Of a stretch of 51,882 nt of DNA, positions 7,197 to 15,904 are shown piece after piece (the first letter of the stretch is position 1; every line of letters begins with the position of its first letter). Source of the stretch: Cohnella nanjingensis (GTDB lineage: Bacteria > Bacillota > Bacilli > Paenibacillales > Paenibacillaceae); contig NZ_JACJVP010000020.1 in the NCBI RefSeq assembly GCF_014212125.1, forward strand, positions 80,562-132,443, in the 5' to 3' direction. The notes under the pieces are model-generated. The model had not been told where the DNA came from. It saw only the letters and a program-made list of their open reading frames with translations, and did no database searches. Both the position numbers and the translations under genes were made by a program.

Positions 7197-8630
7197 TTGA
7201 CAGCGAACAACGGATCTATCGGCAAAAGAACGCTCGCGGCGCTCGCGGCCGCCTCGCTCCTCGTCGTCGCTGCGGCGTGCAGCGGCGGCGGATCGTCGGA
7301 CGCTTCCCCCGGCGCCGGCGGCGGGAGCGCTTCGTCCGCCCAACCCAGCGCATCGTCCGGCGGTTCATCCGCCGATGCGGGCACGGTCGAGATTACGGTA
7401 TGGGATCAACCGACGCCGGAAGATCCGACCAAATCCCTCAAAGAGCAGCTCTTCGCGGACTTCGACAAAGCCAATCCGAACATCAAGGTGACGCACGAAG
7501 CCATGCCCCAGGGCACGAACGACCGCGAAGTGTTCGTAACGGCGATGGCCGGCGGCAACGGGCCGGACGCCTATCATGCCGCGCACTTCCCGATCATCGG
7601 CGACTGGGTCGGGCAGGGGCTCGCGCTGGATTTGACCCCTTACTGGGATTCGTATGCCGACAACGCCCAGTATATCGAATCCTCGATGGCGGCGGGCCGC
7701 ATCGATGGCAAAGTGTACGGCGTGCCGAACGACATGTACGTGACGGGCCTGTTCTGGAACAAGAAGCTGTTCAAGGATGCCGGACTCGATCCGAACAAGC
7801 CGCCTTCGAACTGGGACGAGCTCGTCAGCATGGGCAAGCAGCTGACCGATCCGGGCAAAAAGCAATACGGCCTTACGCTGCTCGGGATGGAGTGGGCGGA
7901 TTGGTGGTTCGAGTATTACGTCTGGCAGGCGGGCGGAGATCTGACGGAGCTCCAGCCGGACGGGACGGTCAAGCTGACCTTCACCAGCGAGCCCGCCGTG
8001 ACGGCGCTGCAATTCTACAAAGACCTGAAGTGGAAGCACAAGATCGTCCAGAACAACGTGCTGCAGAGCTACCAGGACAATATGAACGACATCTATCAAG
8101 GCCGGGCGGCGATGTCCAACGGCGCCTCCGGCGGGTTTGGCGACTTCGCGGCGAACGGGCTCGATCTGAACGATATCGGCTTCGCCCCGTATCCGGTCGG
8201 ACCGTCCGGCAAGGGGCCGGGGCAGATCGGCGGCGCCTACTGGATTCTGAATCCGAAGTCGTCCAAGGCCAAGCAGGATGCCGCATGGAAGTACGTGACG
8301 TACATGGTCTCCAAGGAAGCGAAGGAGCGGATGCTGCAGTTCCAATCGGACAACGGCATCTTCCCGAACCTGCTGTCTGTCCGCAAGGACGTCGATCCGT
8401 CCAAGTTTACGCAGAACGTGCCGCAGGATCTCGTGGACGGCGTGAACAGGGCGGCCTCCGACACGCACCTGGAATATTACCTAAAGGAACGCCTAACGCC
8501 CTATGTGGTGAAGGCTGTGCAGAAGGCGCTGACGGATCAGAACGCCGATCCCGCCGCTTTGCTCAAGACGGCGCAGGACGCCGCCCAGAAGGAAGTCGTC
8601 GACGCCTACAACGCCTCCGTGCACAAATAA
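7197..8630 (+). CDS. Sugar ABC transporter substrate-binding lipoprotein
   Basis: A family 1 extracellular solute-binding protein of 477 residues. The TTG start follows GGGAGG at a good distance. The signal peptide runs from RTLAALAAASLL to the lipobox, with the lipid-modified cysteine at residue 28, followed by a Gly/Ser/Ala-rich tether to about residue 60. The mature part shows family features: ITVWDQPTPEDPTK, GNGPDAYHAAHFPIIGDWVGQG, YGVPNDMYVTGLFWNKKLFKDAGLD. Two permease genes follow on the same strand; no ATPase is present, so a shared MsmX-type ATPase must serve it. The neighbouring SDR and galactonate-type dehydratase suggest a sugar or sugar-acid ligand, possibly oligomeric. Confidence 0.93.
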   Translation: MTANNGSIGKRTLAALAAASLLVVAAACSGGGSSDASPGAGGGSASSAQPSASSGGSSADAGTVEITVWDQPTPEDPTKSLKEQLFADFDKANPNIKVTHEAMPQGTNDREVFVTAMAGGNGPDAYHAAHFPIIGDWVGQGLALDLTPYWDSYADNAQYIESSMAAGRIDGKVYGVPNDMYVTGLFWNKKLFKDAGLDPNKPPSNWDELVSMGKQLTDPGKKQYGLTLLGMEWADWWFEYYVWQAGGDLTELQPDGTVKLTFTSEPAVTALQFYKDLKWKHKIVQNNVLQSYQDNMNDIYQGRAAMSNGASGGFGDFAANGLDLNDIGFAPYPVGPSGKGPGQIGGAYWILNPKSSKAKQDAAWKYVTYMVSKEAKERMLQFQSDNGIFPNLLSVRKDVDPSKFTQNVPQDLVDGVNRAASDTHLEYYLKERLTPYVVKAVQKALTDQNADPAALLKTAQDAAQKEVVDAYNASVHK

Positions 8631-8637
8631 TCCCGGG

Positions 8638-8684
8638 CCGGACGGGAGCGGCGGCCGCCCAATGGGACCGCTCCCCCCGTCCGG
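8638..8684 (+). other. Intra-operon hairpin after the binding-protein gene
   Basis: CCGGACGGGAGCGG can pair with a downstream CCGCTCCC...GTCCGG arm (14 bp, one 3-base bulge). No T tract follows, so it probably stabilises the binding-protein mRNA 3' end instead of terminating, which would raise binding protein over permeases. Confidence 0.55.
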
Positions 8685-8707
8685 CGCCTGCGAAAGGATG
8701 ACGGTCC

Positions 8708-9625
8708 ATGAGAACGGTGACCGCGCCCAAACCCTCCGCGAGACCGCGCTGGATGCCGGTGCCGCGAGCCCGCCGGAGAAGCGTGCTGCTGTCGGCGCTG
8801 TTCCTCGCGCCGGCCGTCGTCTCGTTCCTGCTGTTCAAGTACTACCCGTTGTTCCAAGCCGTCTACATGAGCTTTTTCGACTATAAGGTCATCCACCCGC
8901 CCGGCCGGTTCGTCGGACTCGACAATTACGCGTATTTGTTCCACTCCACCGAGTTCTGGAACGCGCTCTGGAATACGTTCGCCTTTTTCCTGATCTATTT
9001 CGTGCTGACCTTCTGGGTGCCGATCGTGCAAGCGATTCTGCTGAACGAAGTGAAGTTCGCGAACAAGTCGATCCGGGTGCTCTACCTGGTGCCGACCGCG
9101 GTGCCGGCCGTCGCCGGCTTCCTGCTCTGGAAGTGGCTGTACAACCCGGATTACGGTCTGCTGAACTATCTGCTGGAATTCGTGCACCTCGGTCCCTACG
9201 GCTGGCTGAACGACCCGGCGATGGCCAAGTGGGCGATCGTCCTGCCCGCCTTCTTCGGAACGGGGATGAGCGTGCTGATCTACTACTCCGCGATCCAGGG
9301 GGTGCCGATCGAGAACGTCGAGGCCGCGAAGATCGACGGCGCGGGACCCTGGCGCCGGATGCGCTCCATCATCCTGCCGAGCATGAAGTTCGTCATCGGC
9401 ATTCAATTCATCGCCTTCATCTCCGGCGTGTTCCTGACCTTCGATCCGATGTACATCATGACGGGGGGCGGACCGGCGAATTCCACCCGGACCTTGTCGA
9501 TGCTCGTCTTCGACAGCTCCTTCAAGGAATTCCGGTTCGGCGTGGCGGGGGCCATCTCGTTCGTCATGTTCGTCATCATCGCGCTCATCACCTATCTGCA
9601 GATCCGGCTCTCGCGAACGGACTGA
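8708..9625 (+). CDS. Sugar ABC transporter permease (MalF/UgpA type)
   Basis: This 305-residue inner-membrane protein has six predicted helices and the binding-protein-dependent transport domain. The cytoplasmic EAA loop, which contacts the ATPase, reads VEAAKIDGAGPWRRMRSIIL. The N-terminal segment LFLAPAVVSFLLFKYYPLFQAVYMSFFDY is typical of MalF/UgpA permeases without the long MalF loop. It is second in the operon, between the binding protein and a second permease, and is expected to heterodimerise with the latter. The ATG at 8708 follows AAAGG at about nine bases. Confidence 0.93.
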   Translation: MRTVTAPKPSARPRWMPVPRARRRSVLLSALFLAPAVVSFLLFKYYPLFQAVYMSFFDYKVIHPPGRFVGLDNYAYLFHSTEFWNALWNTFAFFLIYFVLTFWVPIVQAILLNEVKFANKSIRVLYLVPTAVPAVAGFLLWKWLYNPDYGLLNYLLEFVHLGPYGWLNDPAMAKWAIVLPAFFGTGMSVLIYYSAIQGVPIENVEAAKIDGAGPWRRMRSIILPSMKFVIGIQFIAFISGVFLTFDPMYIMTGGGPANSTRTLSMLVFDSSFKEFRFGVAGAISFVMFVIIALITYLQIRLSRTD

Positions 9626-9655
9626 ACGCCCAAGGCCGGCGGAAAGGAGCAAGCC

Positions 9656-10969
9656 ATGGCACGCACACGCATTCGGGAACGGGGAGCCGCCTCCGTACGC
9701 GCCGTATCCTATTCGGTCGCCTTGCTGTTCATCATCGCATCGATCATCCCGCTGGCCTGGATGATCAGCTCGTCTATGAAAGATAACATCTCGATCTATA
9801 GGTTCCCGCCGACTTGGGTGCCGACGGTACCGAAATCGGTAACCGTCACGCTCGATTACGACGGGACGGCGCTGTCGACGAAGGACGACTACGAGCTTGA
9901 AGCGATGAAGGCGATCTGGTTCACATGGAAAAAAATGCAGAACGCCGCGATCGGTTCGCTGGGGGTCACCGGGGTCAAAGACGGCGTCACGATCTTCAAA
10001 GCGGAGATGCCTTCCTACAACTTCACCTCGGGCAGGCCCCAGATCGTGCCGACGCAGCTCTTCACCGACGCGACGATGCGCCTCAAGCTGCCGATGATCC
10101 GCGAGCGGAAGCTGACGCGCTTCGACTGGATCCCGGACAGGAGCGCCTACACAGGTCCGTCGGAGTCGGAGGCGGAATTGCCGGACACCGCGGCGAGCGT
10201 GCTGAATACGCTCGAGGGCGCCAACTACATCGACGGCCGCGTGCTTGCGGTGACGGAGCGAAGCGACTGGACGCGGCTGTTCGACAACTACATCGTCCTC
10301 TGGCAGATGGCCGGGGGCAAAGACAACGCGTACGACTTTCCCCGCTTTTTGCTGAACAGCACGATCGTCACCTTCGGCACGATCCTGAGCCACATGCTGA
10401 TCGGTGGCATGGCCGGCTACGCGCTCGCGCATCTCGTTCGCGGCCGCGCGTCCGCATGGTGGACGCTGTTCTTCGTCGCGACGATCATGATCCCGGAGAT
10501 CGCGATCCTCGTGCCGCTATATCTGACGATGGATAAGCTGCATTTAGTCAATACGTTGTGGGGCATCATCCTGCCGCATACGGCATGGGGCATCGTCATT
10601 TTCCTGTTCAAGGGCTTCTTCGAGCAGCTGCCCGGCGAGCTCCTGCAAGCGGCGAGAATCGACGGCGCCAAGGAATTCTCGATCTACTGGCGGATCATCG
10701 TCCCGATGGCGGCGCCGATCTTCACGGTCGTCTCGGTCATGACGTTCATCGGCGTCTGGAACGAATTTCTCTGGCCGCTCGTCGTCGCGCGCAAGCCGGA
10801 CGTCTGGACGTTCACCGTGGCGCTGAACGACTTTCAGAACCGGCAGAGCATGGGCGCGAACGTCATCATGTCCAGCCTGATCGTGGCGACGGTGCCGCTC
10901 ATGATCATCATCATCTCGTGCCAGCGGTTAATCGAGAAGGGCGTATCCTTCACCGGACTCAAAGGCTAA
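9656..10969 (+). CDS. Sugar ABC transporter permease (MalG type) with large insert
   Basis: A MalG-type permease of 437 residues, while family members are usually 270-300. The first helix (VALLFIIASIIPLAWMISSS) is followed by SMKDNISIYRFPPTWVP, then a polar stretch of roughly 150 residues (about 60-220), before the standard core resumes at YDFPRFLLNSTIVTFGTILSHMLIGG. The EAA loop is LQAARIDGAKEFSIYWRIIVP. The insert falls between helices 1 and 2 and is therefore outside the cell. Its residues (DYDGTALSTKDDYELEAMK..., then repeated hydrophilic strands) suggest a small beta-rich domain, perhaps contacting the binding protein. It is the third gene of the operon, with a ribosome binding site at GGAAAGGAG. 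Confidence 0.9.
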   Translation: MARTRIRERGAASVRAVSYSVALLFIIASIIPLAWMISSSMKDNISIYRFPPTWVPTVPKSVTVTLDYDGTALSTKDDYELEAMKAIWFTWKKMQNAAIGSLGVTGVKDGVTIFKAEMPSYNFTSGRPQIVPTQLFTDATMRLKLPMIRERKLTRFDWIPDRSAYTGPSESEAELPDTAASVLNTLEGANYIDGRVLAVTERSDWTRLFDNYIVLWQMAGGKDNAYDFPRFLLNSTIVTFGTILSHMLIGGMAGYALAHLVRGRASAWWTLFFVATIMIPEIAILVPLYLTMDKLHLVNTLWGIILPHTAWGIVIFLFKGFFEQLPGELLQAARIDGAKEFSIYWRIIVPMAAPIFTVVSVMTFIGVWNEFLWPLVVARKPDVWTFTVALNDFQNRQSMGANVIMSSLIVATVPLMIIIISCQRLIEKGVSFTGLKG

Positions 10970-10987
10970 GGAAAGGCGGTAATCGCT

Positions 10988-11752
10988 ATGGAACGCAAAA
11001 CGGCGCTCGTGACGGGCTCCGGCAGGGGCATCGGCAAGGGCATCGCCCTCGCGTTGGCGCGGGCGGGCTACGAGATCGGCGTGCACTACCGGTCGAGCGG
11101 GGAGCTGGCGGAGGATACCGTCCGGCAGATCGCGGCGCTCGGCGGCCGCGCCGAGGCGATACAGGCGGACCTCTCGACGATCGAAGGCGTCGACGCGCTC
11201 TTCGCCGCGTACGCCCGGAAGTTCGACCGTCTGGACGTGCATGTCAACAACTCCGGCATCACGCGGATGGCGCCGTTCCTGGACACGACGCCCGCCATGT
11301 TCGACGAGGTCGTGAATACCGATCTTAGAGGGCTGTACTTCTGTTCGCAGCGCGCCGCGCGCCTCATGAAGGCGAACGGAACTAGAGGCGTGATCGTGAA
11401 TATCAGTTCGAACCACACGCTGGGCACCTGGTCCAACGCGACCGTCTACGCGGCGGCGAAGGCCGGCGTGAACAAGCTGACGATGAACATGGCGCTCGAT
11501 CTCGCGCCGGAGGGCATCCGGGTCGTCGGCATCGCGCCGGGCTACACGATGATCGAGCGCGCGAGCGGGGAAGAGGCGCGGCCGTATATCGAGAAGGCGT
11601 CCGCGCGCATCCCCATGGGGCGCTTCGCGACCCCGGACGAAGTCGGCGAGGCGTGCGTCTATCTCGCTTCGCCGCAAGCGGGCTACATCACCGGCACGAC
11701 GCTGTATATGGACGGGGGAGCGCTGCTCCCGGTGCTGGCGGACCAACCTTGA
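10988..11752 (+). CDS. Short-chain dehydrogenase/reductase
   Basis: A classical SDR of 254 residues. It has the nucleotide motif TGSGRGIGKGIA at about residues 10-21, the NNSG structural motif, and the catalytic serine, tyrosine and lysine in NISSNHTLG and VYAAAKAG. The end (GTTLYMDGGALLPVL) is typical of FabG/glucose-1-dehydrogenase-like enzymes. It sits between the permease and the galactonate-type dehydratase with an 18-base gap, so a role in oxidising an imported sugar or reducing a uronate-derived intermediate is more likely than fatty acid synthesis. The exact substrate cannot be deduced. Confidence 0.9.
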   Translation: MERKTALVTGSGRGIGKGIALALARAGYEIGVHYRSSGELAEDTVRQIAALGGRAEAIQADLSTIEGVDALFAAYARKFDRLDVHVNNSGITRMAPFLDTTPAMFDEVVNTDLRGLYFCSQRAARLMKANGTRGVIVNISSNHTLGTWSNATVYAAAKAGVNKLTMNMALDLAPEGIRVVGIAPGYTMIERASGEEARPYIEKASARIPMGRFATPDEVGEACVYLASPQAGYITGTTLYMDGGALLPVLADQP

Positions 11753-11767
11753 GGAGCGTGGGATAAC

Positions 11768-12901
11768 GTGAAGATCACGGGAATGACGCTGTACCATGTC
11801 CGGCCGAGATGGCAGTTCTTGAAGATCGAGACGGACGAAGGCATCAGCGGATGGGGCGAGCCGATCGTCGAAGGCCGCGCGCAGACGGTCGCCGCGGCGA
11901 TCGGGGAGCTGAAGCGGTATCTGATCGGACAGGATCCGCTCAAGATCGAGCACCATTGGCAGGTCATGTACCGCGGCACTTTCTACCGGGGCGGTCCGGT
12001 GCTCGTCAGCGCGATCAGCGGGATCGAGCAGGCGCTATGGGACATCAAGGGCAAGTATTACGGCCTGCCGGTCTACGAGATGCTCGGCGGCAGCTGCCGG
12101 GACAAGATCCGGATGTACAGCCATTGCGGCGGCGCGACGCCCGAGGAGATGGCCGCGAACGCCGTGCGCAAGCGCGAAGCCGGGTTCACCGCGATCAAGA
12201 TCGGCGTGGACGCGCCCGTCCGCCACGTGGACACGCTGAAGTTCGTGGAGAGCCAGGTCGCGAAGCTGGCGGCGATCCGCGAAGCCGTCGGCGGAGAGCT
12301 CGACGTCGCGATCGACTTTCACGGGCGCGTGAGCCCGGCCATGTCGATCCGTCTCGCGCAGGCTTACGAGCCGTATTATCCGATGTTCATCGAAGAGCCG
12401 TGCCTGCCCGAGAACGTGGATGCGCTAGCCCGCGTCGCGCAGTCTACCTCGATCCCGATCGCGACGGGCGAGCGGCTGTTCACCCGTTGGGGCTTTCGAG
12501 ATGCGCTGGAGAAGCAGGCGGTGGCGATCGTGCAGCCGGATCTCTGCCATGCGGGCGGCATCTTCGAAGCCAGGAAGATCGCCGCGATGGCGGAGACGTA
12601 CTACGGCTCCGTCGCGCCCCACAATCCGCTCGGCCCGATCTCGCTGGCTTCCTGCCTGCAGCTCGACGCCTGCACGCCGAACTTCCTGATCCAGGAGCAT
12701 CCTTCGATGGCGGAACGATGGGATTTGGGGGAAGGCTACCTGAAGATGCCGTTCGAGATTCGGGACGGGTACGTGGACTTGCCCCGGGGACCGGGACTCG
12801 GCATCGAGGTGAACGAAGAGATGCTGCGCGAGCGTGCGTACCCCGGGGAATGGGATACGCCCTTGCTGTTCCATGAGGACGGCTCGTTCGCGGAGTGGTG
12901 A
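11768..12901 (+). CDS. dgoD: D-galactonate dehydratase-like enolase superfamily protein
   Basis: This 377-residue protein belongs to the mandelate racemase/muconate lactonising group and reads closely like DgoD, which turns D-galactonate into 2-dehydro-3-deoxygalactonate. Matching features are FLKIETDEGISGWGEPIVEGRA at the start, the Mg-binding acids in AIDFHGRVSP, FIEEPCLPENV and ATGERLF, the catalytic histidine in APHNPLGPISLASCL, and the ending EDGSFAEW. It starts at a GTG and closes the importer operon. Other acid-sugar dehydratases share the fold, so the symbol rests on overall similarity. The KDGal kinase and aldolase are not in the window. Confidence 0.85.
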   Translation: MKITGMTLYHVRPRWQFLKIETDEGISGWGEPIVEGRAQTVAAAIGELKRYLIGQDPLKIEHHWQVMYRGTFYRGGPVLVSAISGIEQALWDIKGKYYGLPVYEMLGGSCRDKIRMYSHCGGATPEEMAANAVRKREAGFTAIKIGVDAPVRHVDTLKFVESQVAKLAAIREAVGGELDVAIDFHGRVSPAMSIRLAQAYEPYYPMFIEEPCLPENVDALARVAQSTSIPIATGERLFTRWGFRDALEKQAVAIVQPDLCHAGGIFEARKIAAMAETYYGSVAPHNPLGPISLASCLQLDACTPNFLIQEHPSMAERWDLGEGYLKMPFEIRDGYVDLPRGPGLGIEVNEEMLRERAYPGEWDTPLLFHEDGSFAEW

Positions 12902-12960
12902 CGGACGGGGCGGAGGCAGCCAAAGGAGCGGAAGGAGCCGCACCGCCGCCGGATTCAGAA

Positions 12961-13008
12961 GCCAGGCCCCCGGGTGTCCGCCATGTCGGCGGGCCTTGGG
13001 GGCCTGGC
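12961..13008. terminator. Hairpin between converging dgoD and cidB
   Basis: GCCAGGCCCCC and GGGGGCCTGGC form an 11-bp perfect stem with a further pairing GCC/GGC inside. No clear T tract follows on either strand, so terminator function in both directions is likely but not certain. Confidence 0.5.
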
Positions 13009-13013
13009 CGACG

Positions 13014-13694
13014 TCAAGGCCGGAACCCCATCATGAGCCAGGGGGCGGCGCAGAGCGTGACGAAGGCGGTGCACAGCATCGCGATGCCGGCCACCGAGCC
13101 GGCTTCGGCGTCGTATTCGAACGCTTTGCTGATGCCGGCGGAGTGCGCGCTAGTGCCGAACAGGATGCCGCGCGCGGCCGGGCTGCGGATGCCGAACCAG
13201 CGGACGACGAGCGGCCCCAGCACCATGCCCGTCAAGCCGGTGATCATCGTCGCGACGGCCGTGATCGTCGGCAAGCCTCCGATCGCGCCGGAGACGGAGA
13301 CGGCGATCGGCGTCGTCGCCGACCGCGGGGCCAGACTGTCGACGATGTCGGTCGTCAAGCCCATCAGGCGCGCGAGCCCGGCCGACGTCACGATCGCGGC
13401 GACGGCACCGCAGCCGACGCCCCATACGATCGCCCGGATATTCCGCTTCAAGGCATCGGTATGCTTGTATAAGGTGACGGCTAGCGCGATCGTCGCCGGT
13501 TCCACCAGATCGCTCAGCCAGCCCGCGCCCGCGTCATAGGACCCGTAGGGGACGCCGGCGTACGCGAGCGCCGCGATCAGGATCGCAGGCGTAACGACGA
13601 GCGGCGTCAGATAGACCTTCGGCCACCGGCGGTACAAGAGCTTGGAAGCCGCATAGATCGCGACGGTGACGGCCAGCCAGAAGAGGGCGGTCAT
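13014..13694 (-). CDS. cidB: LrgB/CidB family membrane protein
   Basis: A 226-residue membrane protein with many hydrophobic helices and the LrgB signature stretch (EPATIALAVTLYKH, LAPRSATTPIAVSVSGAIGGLPTITAV, GTSAHSAGISKAFE). LrgB/CidB proteins work with LrgA/CidA in murein hydrolase control and in export or uptake of pyruvate-type overflow metabolites. The ATG at 13694 overlaps the cidA stop as ATGA, so the longer open frame upstream is not used. The cidA-cidB pair with a divergent LysR gene matches the Bacillus ywbH-ywbG-ywbI arrangement. Confidence 0.9.
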   Translation of the reverse strand: MTALFWLAVTVAIYAASKLLYRRWPKVYLTPLVVTPAILIAALAYAGVPYGSYDAGAGWLSDLVEPATIALAVTLYKHTDALKRNIRAIVWGVGCGAVAAIVTSAGLARLMGLTTDIVDSLAPRSATTPIAVSVSGAIGGLPTITAVATMITGLTGMVLGPLVVRWFGIRSPAARGILFGTSAHSAGISKAFEYDAEAGSVAGIAMLCTAFVTLCAAPWLMMGFRP

Positions 13695-14071
13695 GAGGAG
13701 GTCTTCCCCTCGCGCCGTTGACGGCCGGTCATGCGCTCGCCGATCCAGCCGGCGCAGAGCATGACCGCGAGCGTGCTCAGCAGGATGGTCGCCGCGATGC
13801 GGAAGCCGCTGGTCACGACCAGCTGTTTGTATTGGACGATGCCGACGGCGGCGGGGATGAAGAACAGCAGCATCTCCGCGATCAGCCACTTCGCTCCGCG
13901 TTCGACCCACTGGGGACGGACGATCCGGAAGCGGAGCAGGACGAAGAGCAGGCCGATGCCGACGATGCTGCCGGGCACGGGCAGATGCAGAAACCGGACG
14001 GCGGCGTCCGCTAGCCGGGATAACGCGATCAGGGCCGCGATCTGCAGCCCCGTCAGGATGAAGGATCTCAT
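13691..14071 (-). CDS. cidA: CidA/LrgA family holin-like protein
   Basis: A 126-residue protein with four hydrophobic helices and the family pattern LHLPVPGSIVGIGLLFVLL, then GAKWLIAEMLLFFIPAAVGIVQY. CidA and LrgA are small holin-like membrane proteins paired with CidB/LrgB. Purine-rich GGAG precedes the ATG. The gene is divergent from the LysR gene 107 bp away, with a shared inverted repeat in between, so the LysR protein is its likely activator, as CidR is in Bacillus. Confidence 0.9.
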   Translation of the reverse strand: MRSFILTGLQIAALIALSRLADAAVRFLHLPVPGSIVGIGLLFVLLRFRIVRPQWVERGAKWLIAEMLLFFIPAAVGIVQYKQLVVTSGFRIAATILLSTLAVMLCAGWIGERMTGRQRREGKTSS

Positions 14072-14110
14072 TTATTTCTCCGACTCCTCTCTCTCCTCAG
14101 TATACGAGCG

Positions 14111-14140
14111 GCTGTATCATAGGTAAAATGAATATACAGC
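14111..14140. promoter_or_regulatory. Inverted repeat in the cidA/lysR divergent promoter
   Basis: GCTGTAT and ATACAGC are perfect 7-bp arms separated by 16 bp, with a further CAT/ATG pairing inside. The position midway between divergent cidA and the LysR gene fits a LysR-type operator. Binding is inferred. Confidence 0.5.
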
Positions 14141-14177
14141 ATCGCTTACATTCCAATTGTCTATGGGAGGTCGAGGC

Positions 14178-15068
14178 GTGGACATCCGGCACTTGCAATA
14201 CGTCACCGAGATCGCGCGCCGCCGCAGCTTCACGCGGGCGGCGGAATCGCTGCACATCACGCAGCCGACGATCAGCAAGATGATCAAGAACCTCGAGTCC
14301 GAGCTGAACGCCGAGCTGTTCGTTCGCGACGGCAAGCGGCTGCGGCTGACGGATGCGGGCGAGACGATCCTGCGCCACGCGGGGCCGATCCTTCAAGGCT
14401 TCGAACGGCTTCAGGCGGAGCTGGACGACTTGACCTATCTGAACAAAGGCAGCATCCGGATCGGCTTGCCGCCGATGGCGGGCGCGAACTTTTTCCCGGA
14501 CGTGTTCAAGCGGTTCCAGTCGCGGTATCCGGGCATCGCGATCAAGATCGCGGAGGACGGCGCGCGCAAGACCGTGGAACGGCTGGGAAACGGCGAGCTG
14601 GATGCGGGGGTCGTCCTGGCGCCGATCGCCGAGGACGTATTCGAATCGTTCCCGCTCTCCGACGACCGGATGAAGGTTATTCTGCATCCGTCGCACGCGA
14701 TGGCCGGCCGGGACGAGATCGGACTGGCGGAGCTCGCGGCCGAATCGTTCATTCTGTTCAACAACGACTTCGCCCTGCACGACCGCATCGTCGAGGCGTG
14801 CGCTTCGCGCGGCTTCGCGCCGCGCATCGTTCACGAGAGCGCGCAGTGGGACTTCATCGGCGAGATGGTCGGCGCGGAACTCGGCATCGCGATGCTGCCG
14901 GGGACCGTATGCCGGCAGCTGTCGCCGGACAAGGTCCGGGCGATCCCGCTGGCGGACCCGGTCATTCCCTGGCGGCTCGCGATGGCCTGGCGCCGTGAAG
15001 GCTACCTGTCGCGCGCCGCCCGGGAATGGATCGCCTTCACCCGGTCGGCGTTCGGCGCCGGGGACTGA
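14178..15068 (+). CDS. cidR: LysR family regulator, CidR-like
   Basis: A 296-residue LysR-type regulator: the N-terminal winged helix reads DIRHLQYVTEIARRRSFTRAAESLHITQPTISKMIKNLE, followed by a substrate-binding effector domain beginning IRIGLPPMAGANFFPDVFKRFQ. The GTG at 14178 is chosen because GGGAGGT lies about nine bases upstream and the protein then begins at the usual position; a TTG at 14157 is in frame but unsupported. It is divergent from cidA-cidB, matching the CidR arrangement of Bacillus, where the regulator responds to acetate or other fermentation acids. A terminator follows directly. Confidence 0.85.
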   Translation: MDIRHLQYVTEIARRRSFTRAAESLHITQPTISKMIKNLESELNAELFVRDGKRLRLTDAGETILRHAGPILQGFERLQAELDDLTYLNKGSIRIGLPPMAGANFFPDVFKRFQSRYPGIAIKIAEDGARKTVERLGNGELDAGVVLAPIAEDVFESFPLSDDRMKVILHPSHAMAGRDEIGLAELAAESFILFNNDFALHDRIVEACASRGFAPRIVHESAQWDFIGEMVGAELGIAMLPGTVCRQLSPDKVRAIPLADPVIPWRLAMAWRREGYLSRAAREWIAFTRSAFGAGD

Positions 15069-15124
15069 GCCATTGCCGGGAGACGTTCCGATCGGGGAGC
15101 GGGCTGACGCCCGGATGGCTTTTT
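15068..15124 (+). terminator. Terminator of the LysR gene
   Basis: AGCCAT...CCGGG pairs with CCCGG-ATGGCT and is followed by five T residues. It overlaps the last base of the gene and faces the convergent CBM9-like gene. Confidence 0.65.
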
Positions 15125-15154
15125 CGACTGGGGATTTGATCCGCGACCGGCCGG

Positions 15155-15787
15155 TTACTCCGCGAAGATCAGCCTTCCGAACGCGGCCGGCAGATGGAAG
15201 TTCGGCTTGCCCGTCGGCGACCAGGCGGTCAGCTCAGACGGGCGGCCCGGCGAGCGGTCGATCCGGTACAGGTTCAAACGCCATTCGTCGCCGGGCCGCG
15301 GCGGAATATGGGCGGCTGAGGCGAACTCGGTCAGCGGAATCGCGAGCTCATAGTCGGTGATCCGCCGATCATCGTCGCGCCGCACGGCGCTGATCACCCG
15401 GTTATCGAGGCGTGCGTAGGGGAAGATGGAGCCGTTCAGGTCGTTGAAGATCGCATACTGCAGAACGGCGTTCAGCGGGTTGAGCTCGAATTCCAGGTAA
15501 CGCTTCAAGTCGCCGTCGTGGCTGACGAACAGCTCGACCACGTCCTCCTCGTACAGCGGCTCGTTGAACGCCGTGTACGTCGCGTGAACCTCGCGGTCCT
15601 CGCATCGGAAAGATGCGTACAAGTAAAGGTCGTCCCAGCGCAGCTTCGCGCGCGTTCCTTGTTCGGGCGCCGAGCCCGAAGCCGAATCGAGGAGCACCGC
15701 CTCTTCGGCTTCCGCCCAGGCCGGTTTGTTCAAATCGCCGTCGATGCGGATGGGGGCGGTCGTTTTTAAGGCCGTATAAGCTTGCAT
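15155..15787 (-). CDS. Carbohydrate-binding family 9-like protein
   Basis: A 210-residue protein with the CBM9/DOMON-like beta-sandwich pattern: IRIDGDLNKPAWAEAEEAVLLD, then AKLRWDDLYLYASFRCED, VVELFVSHDGDLKRYLEFELNPLNAV, and DEWRLNLYRIDRSPG near the end. This matches the carbohydrate-binding family 9-like domain proteins found as single-domain products in Paenibacillaceae. There is no signal peptide or membrane helix, so it is probably cytoplasmic, which is unusual for a sugar-binding module. It stands alone between a LysR gene and a palindromic intergenic stretch. Ligand and role are unknown. Confidence 0.75.
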   Translation of the reverse strand: MQAYTALKTTAPIRIDGDLNKPAWAEAEEAVLLDSASGSAPEQGTRAKLRWDDLYLYASFRCEDREVHATYTAFNEPLYEEDVVELFVSHDGDLKRYLEFELNPLNAVLQYAIFNDLNGSIFPYARLDNRVISAVRRDDDRRITDYELAIPLTEFASAAHIPPRPGDEWRLNLYRIDRSPGRPSELTAWSPTGKPNFHLPAAFGRLIFAE

Positions 15788-15904
15788 GCGTCAGGTCTCC
15801 CGTCTATGCGGCTGCCGGATGCGAAGCGGTTGCCTTTCGCGACGTCCAGAGAAAGGCGTTGGGCGGCGATCGTCCGCCGCGTTCTCCGGCTGACCGGTTT
15901 TCCA

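Noticed and set aside
8606..10432. A 608-codon minus-strand frame
   Set aside because: Antisense of the two permease genes, which have clear domains.
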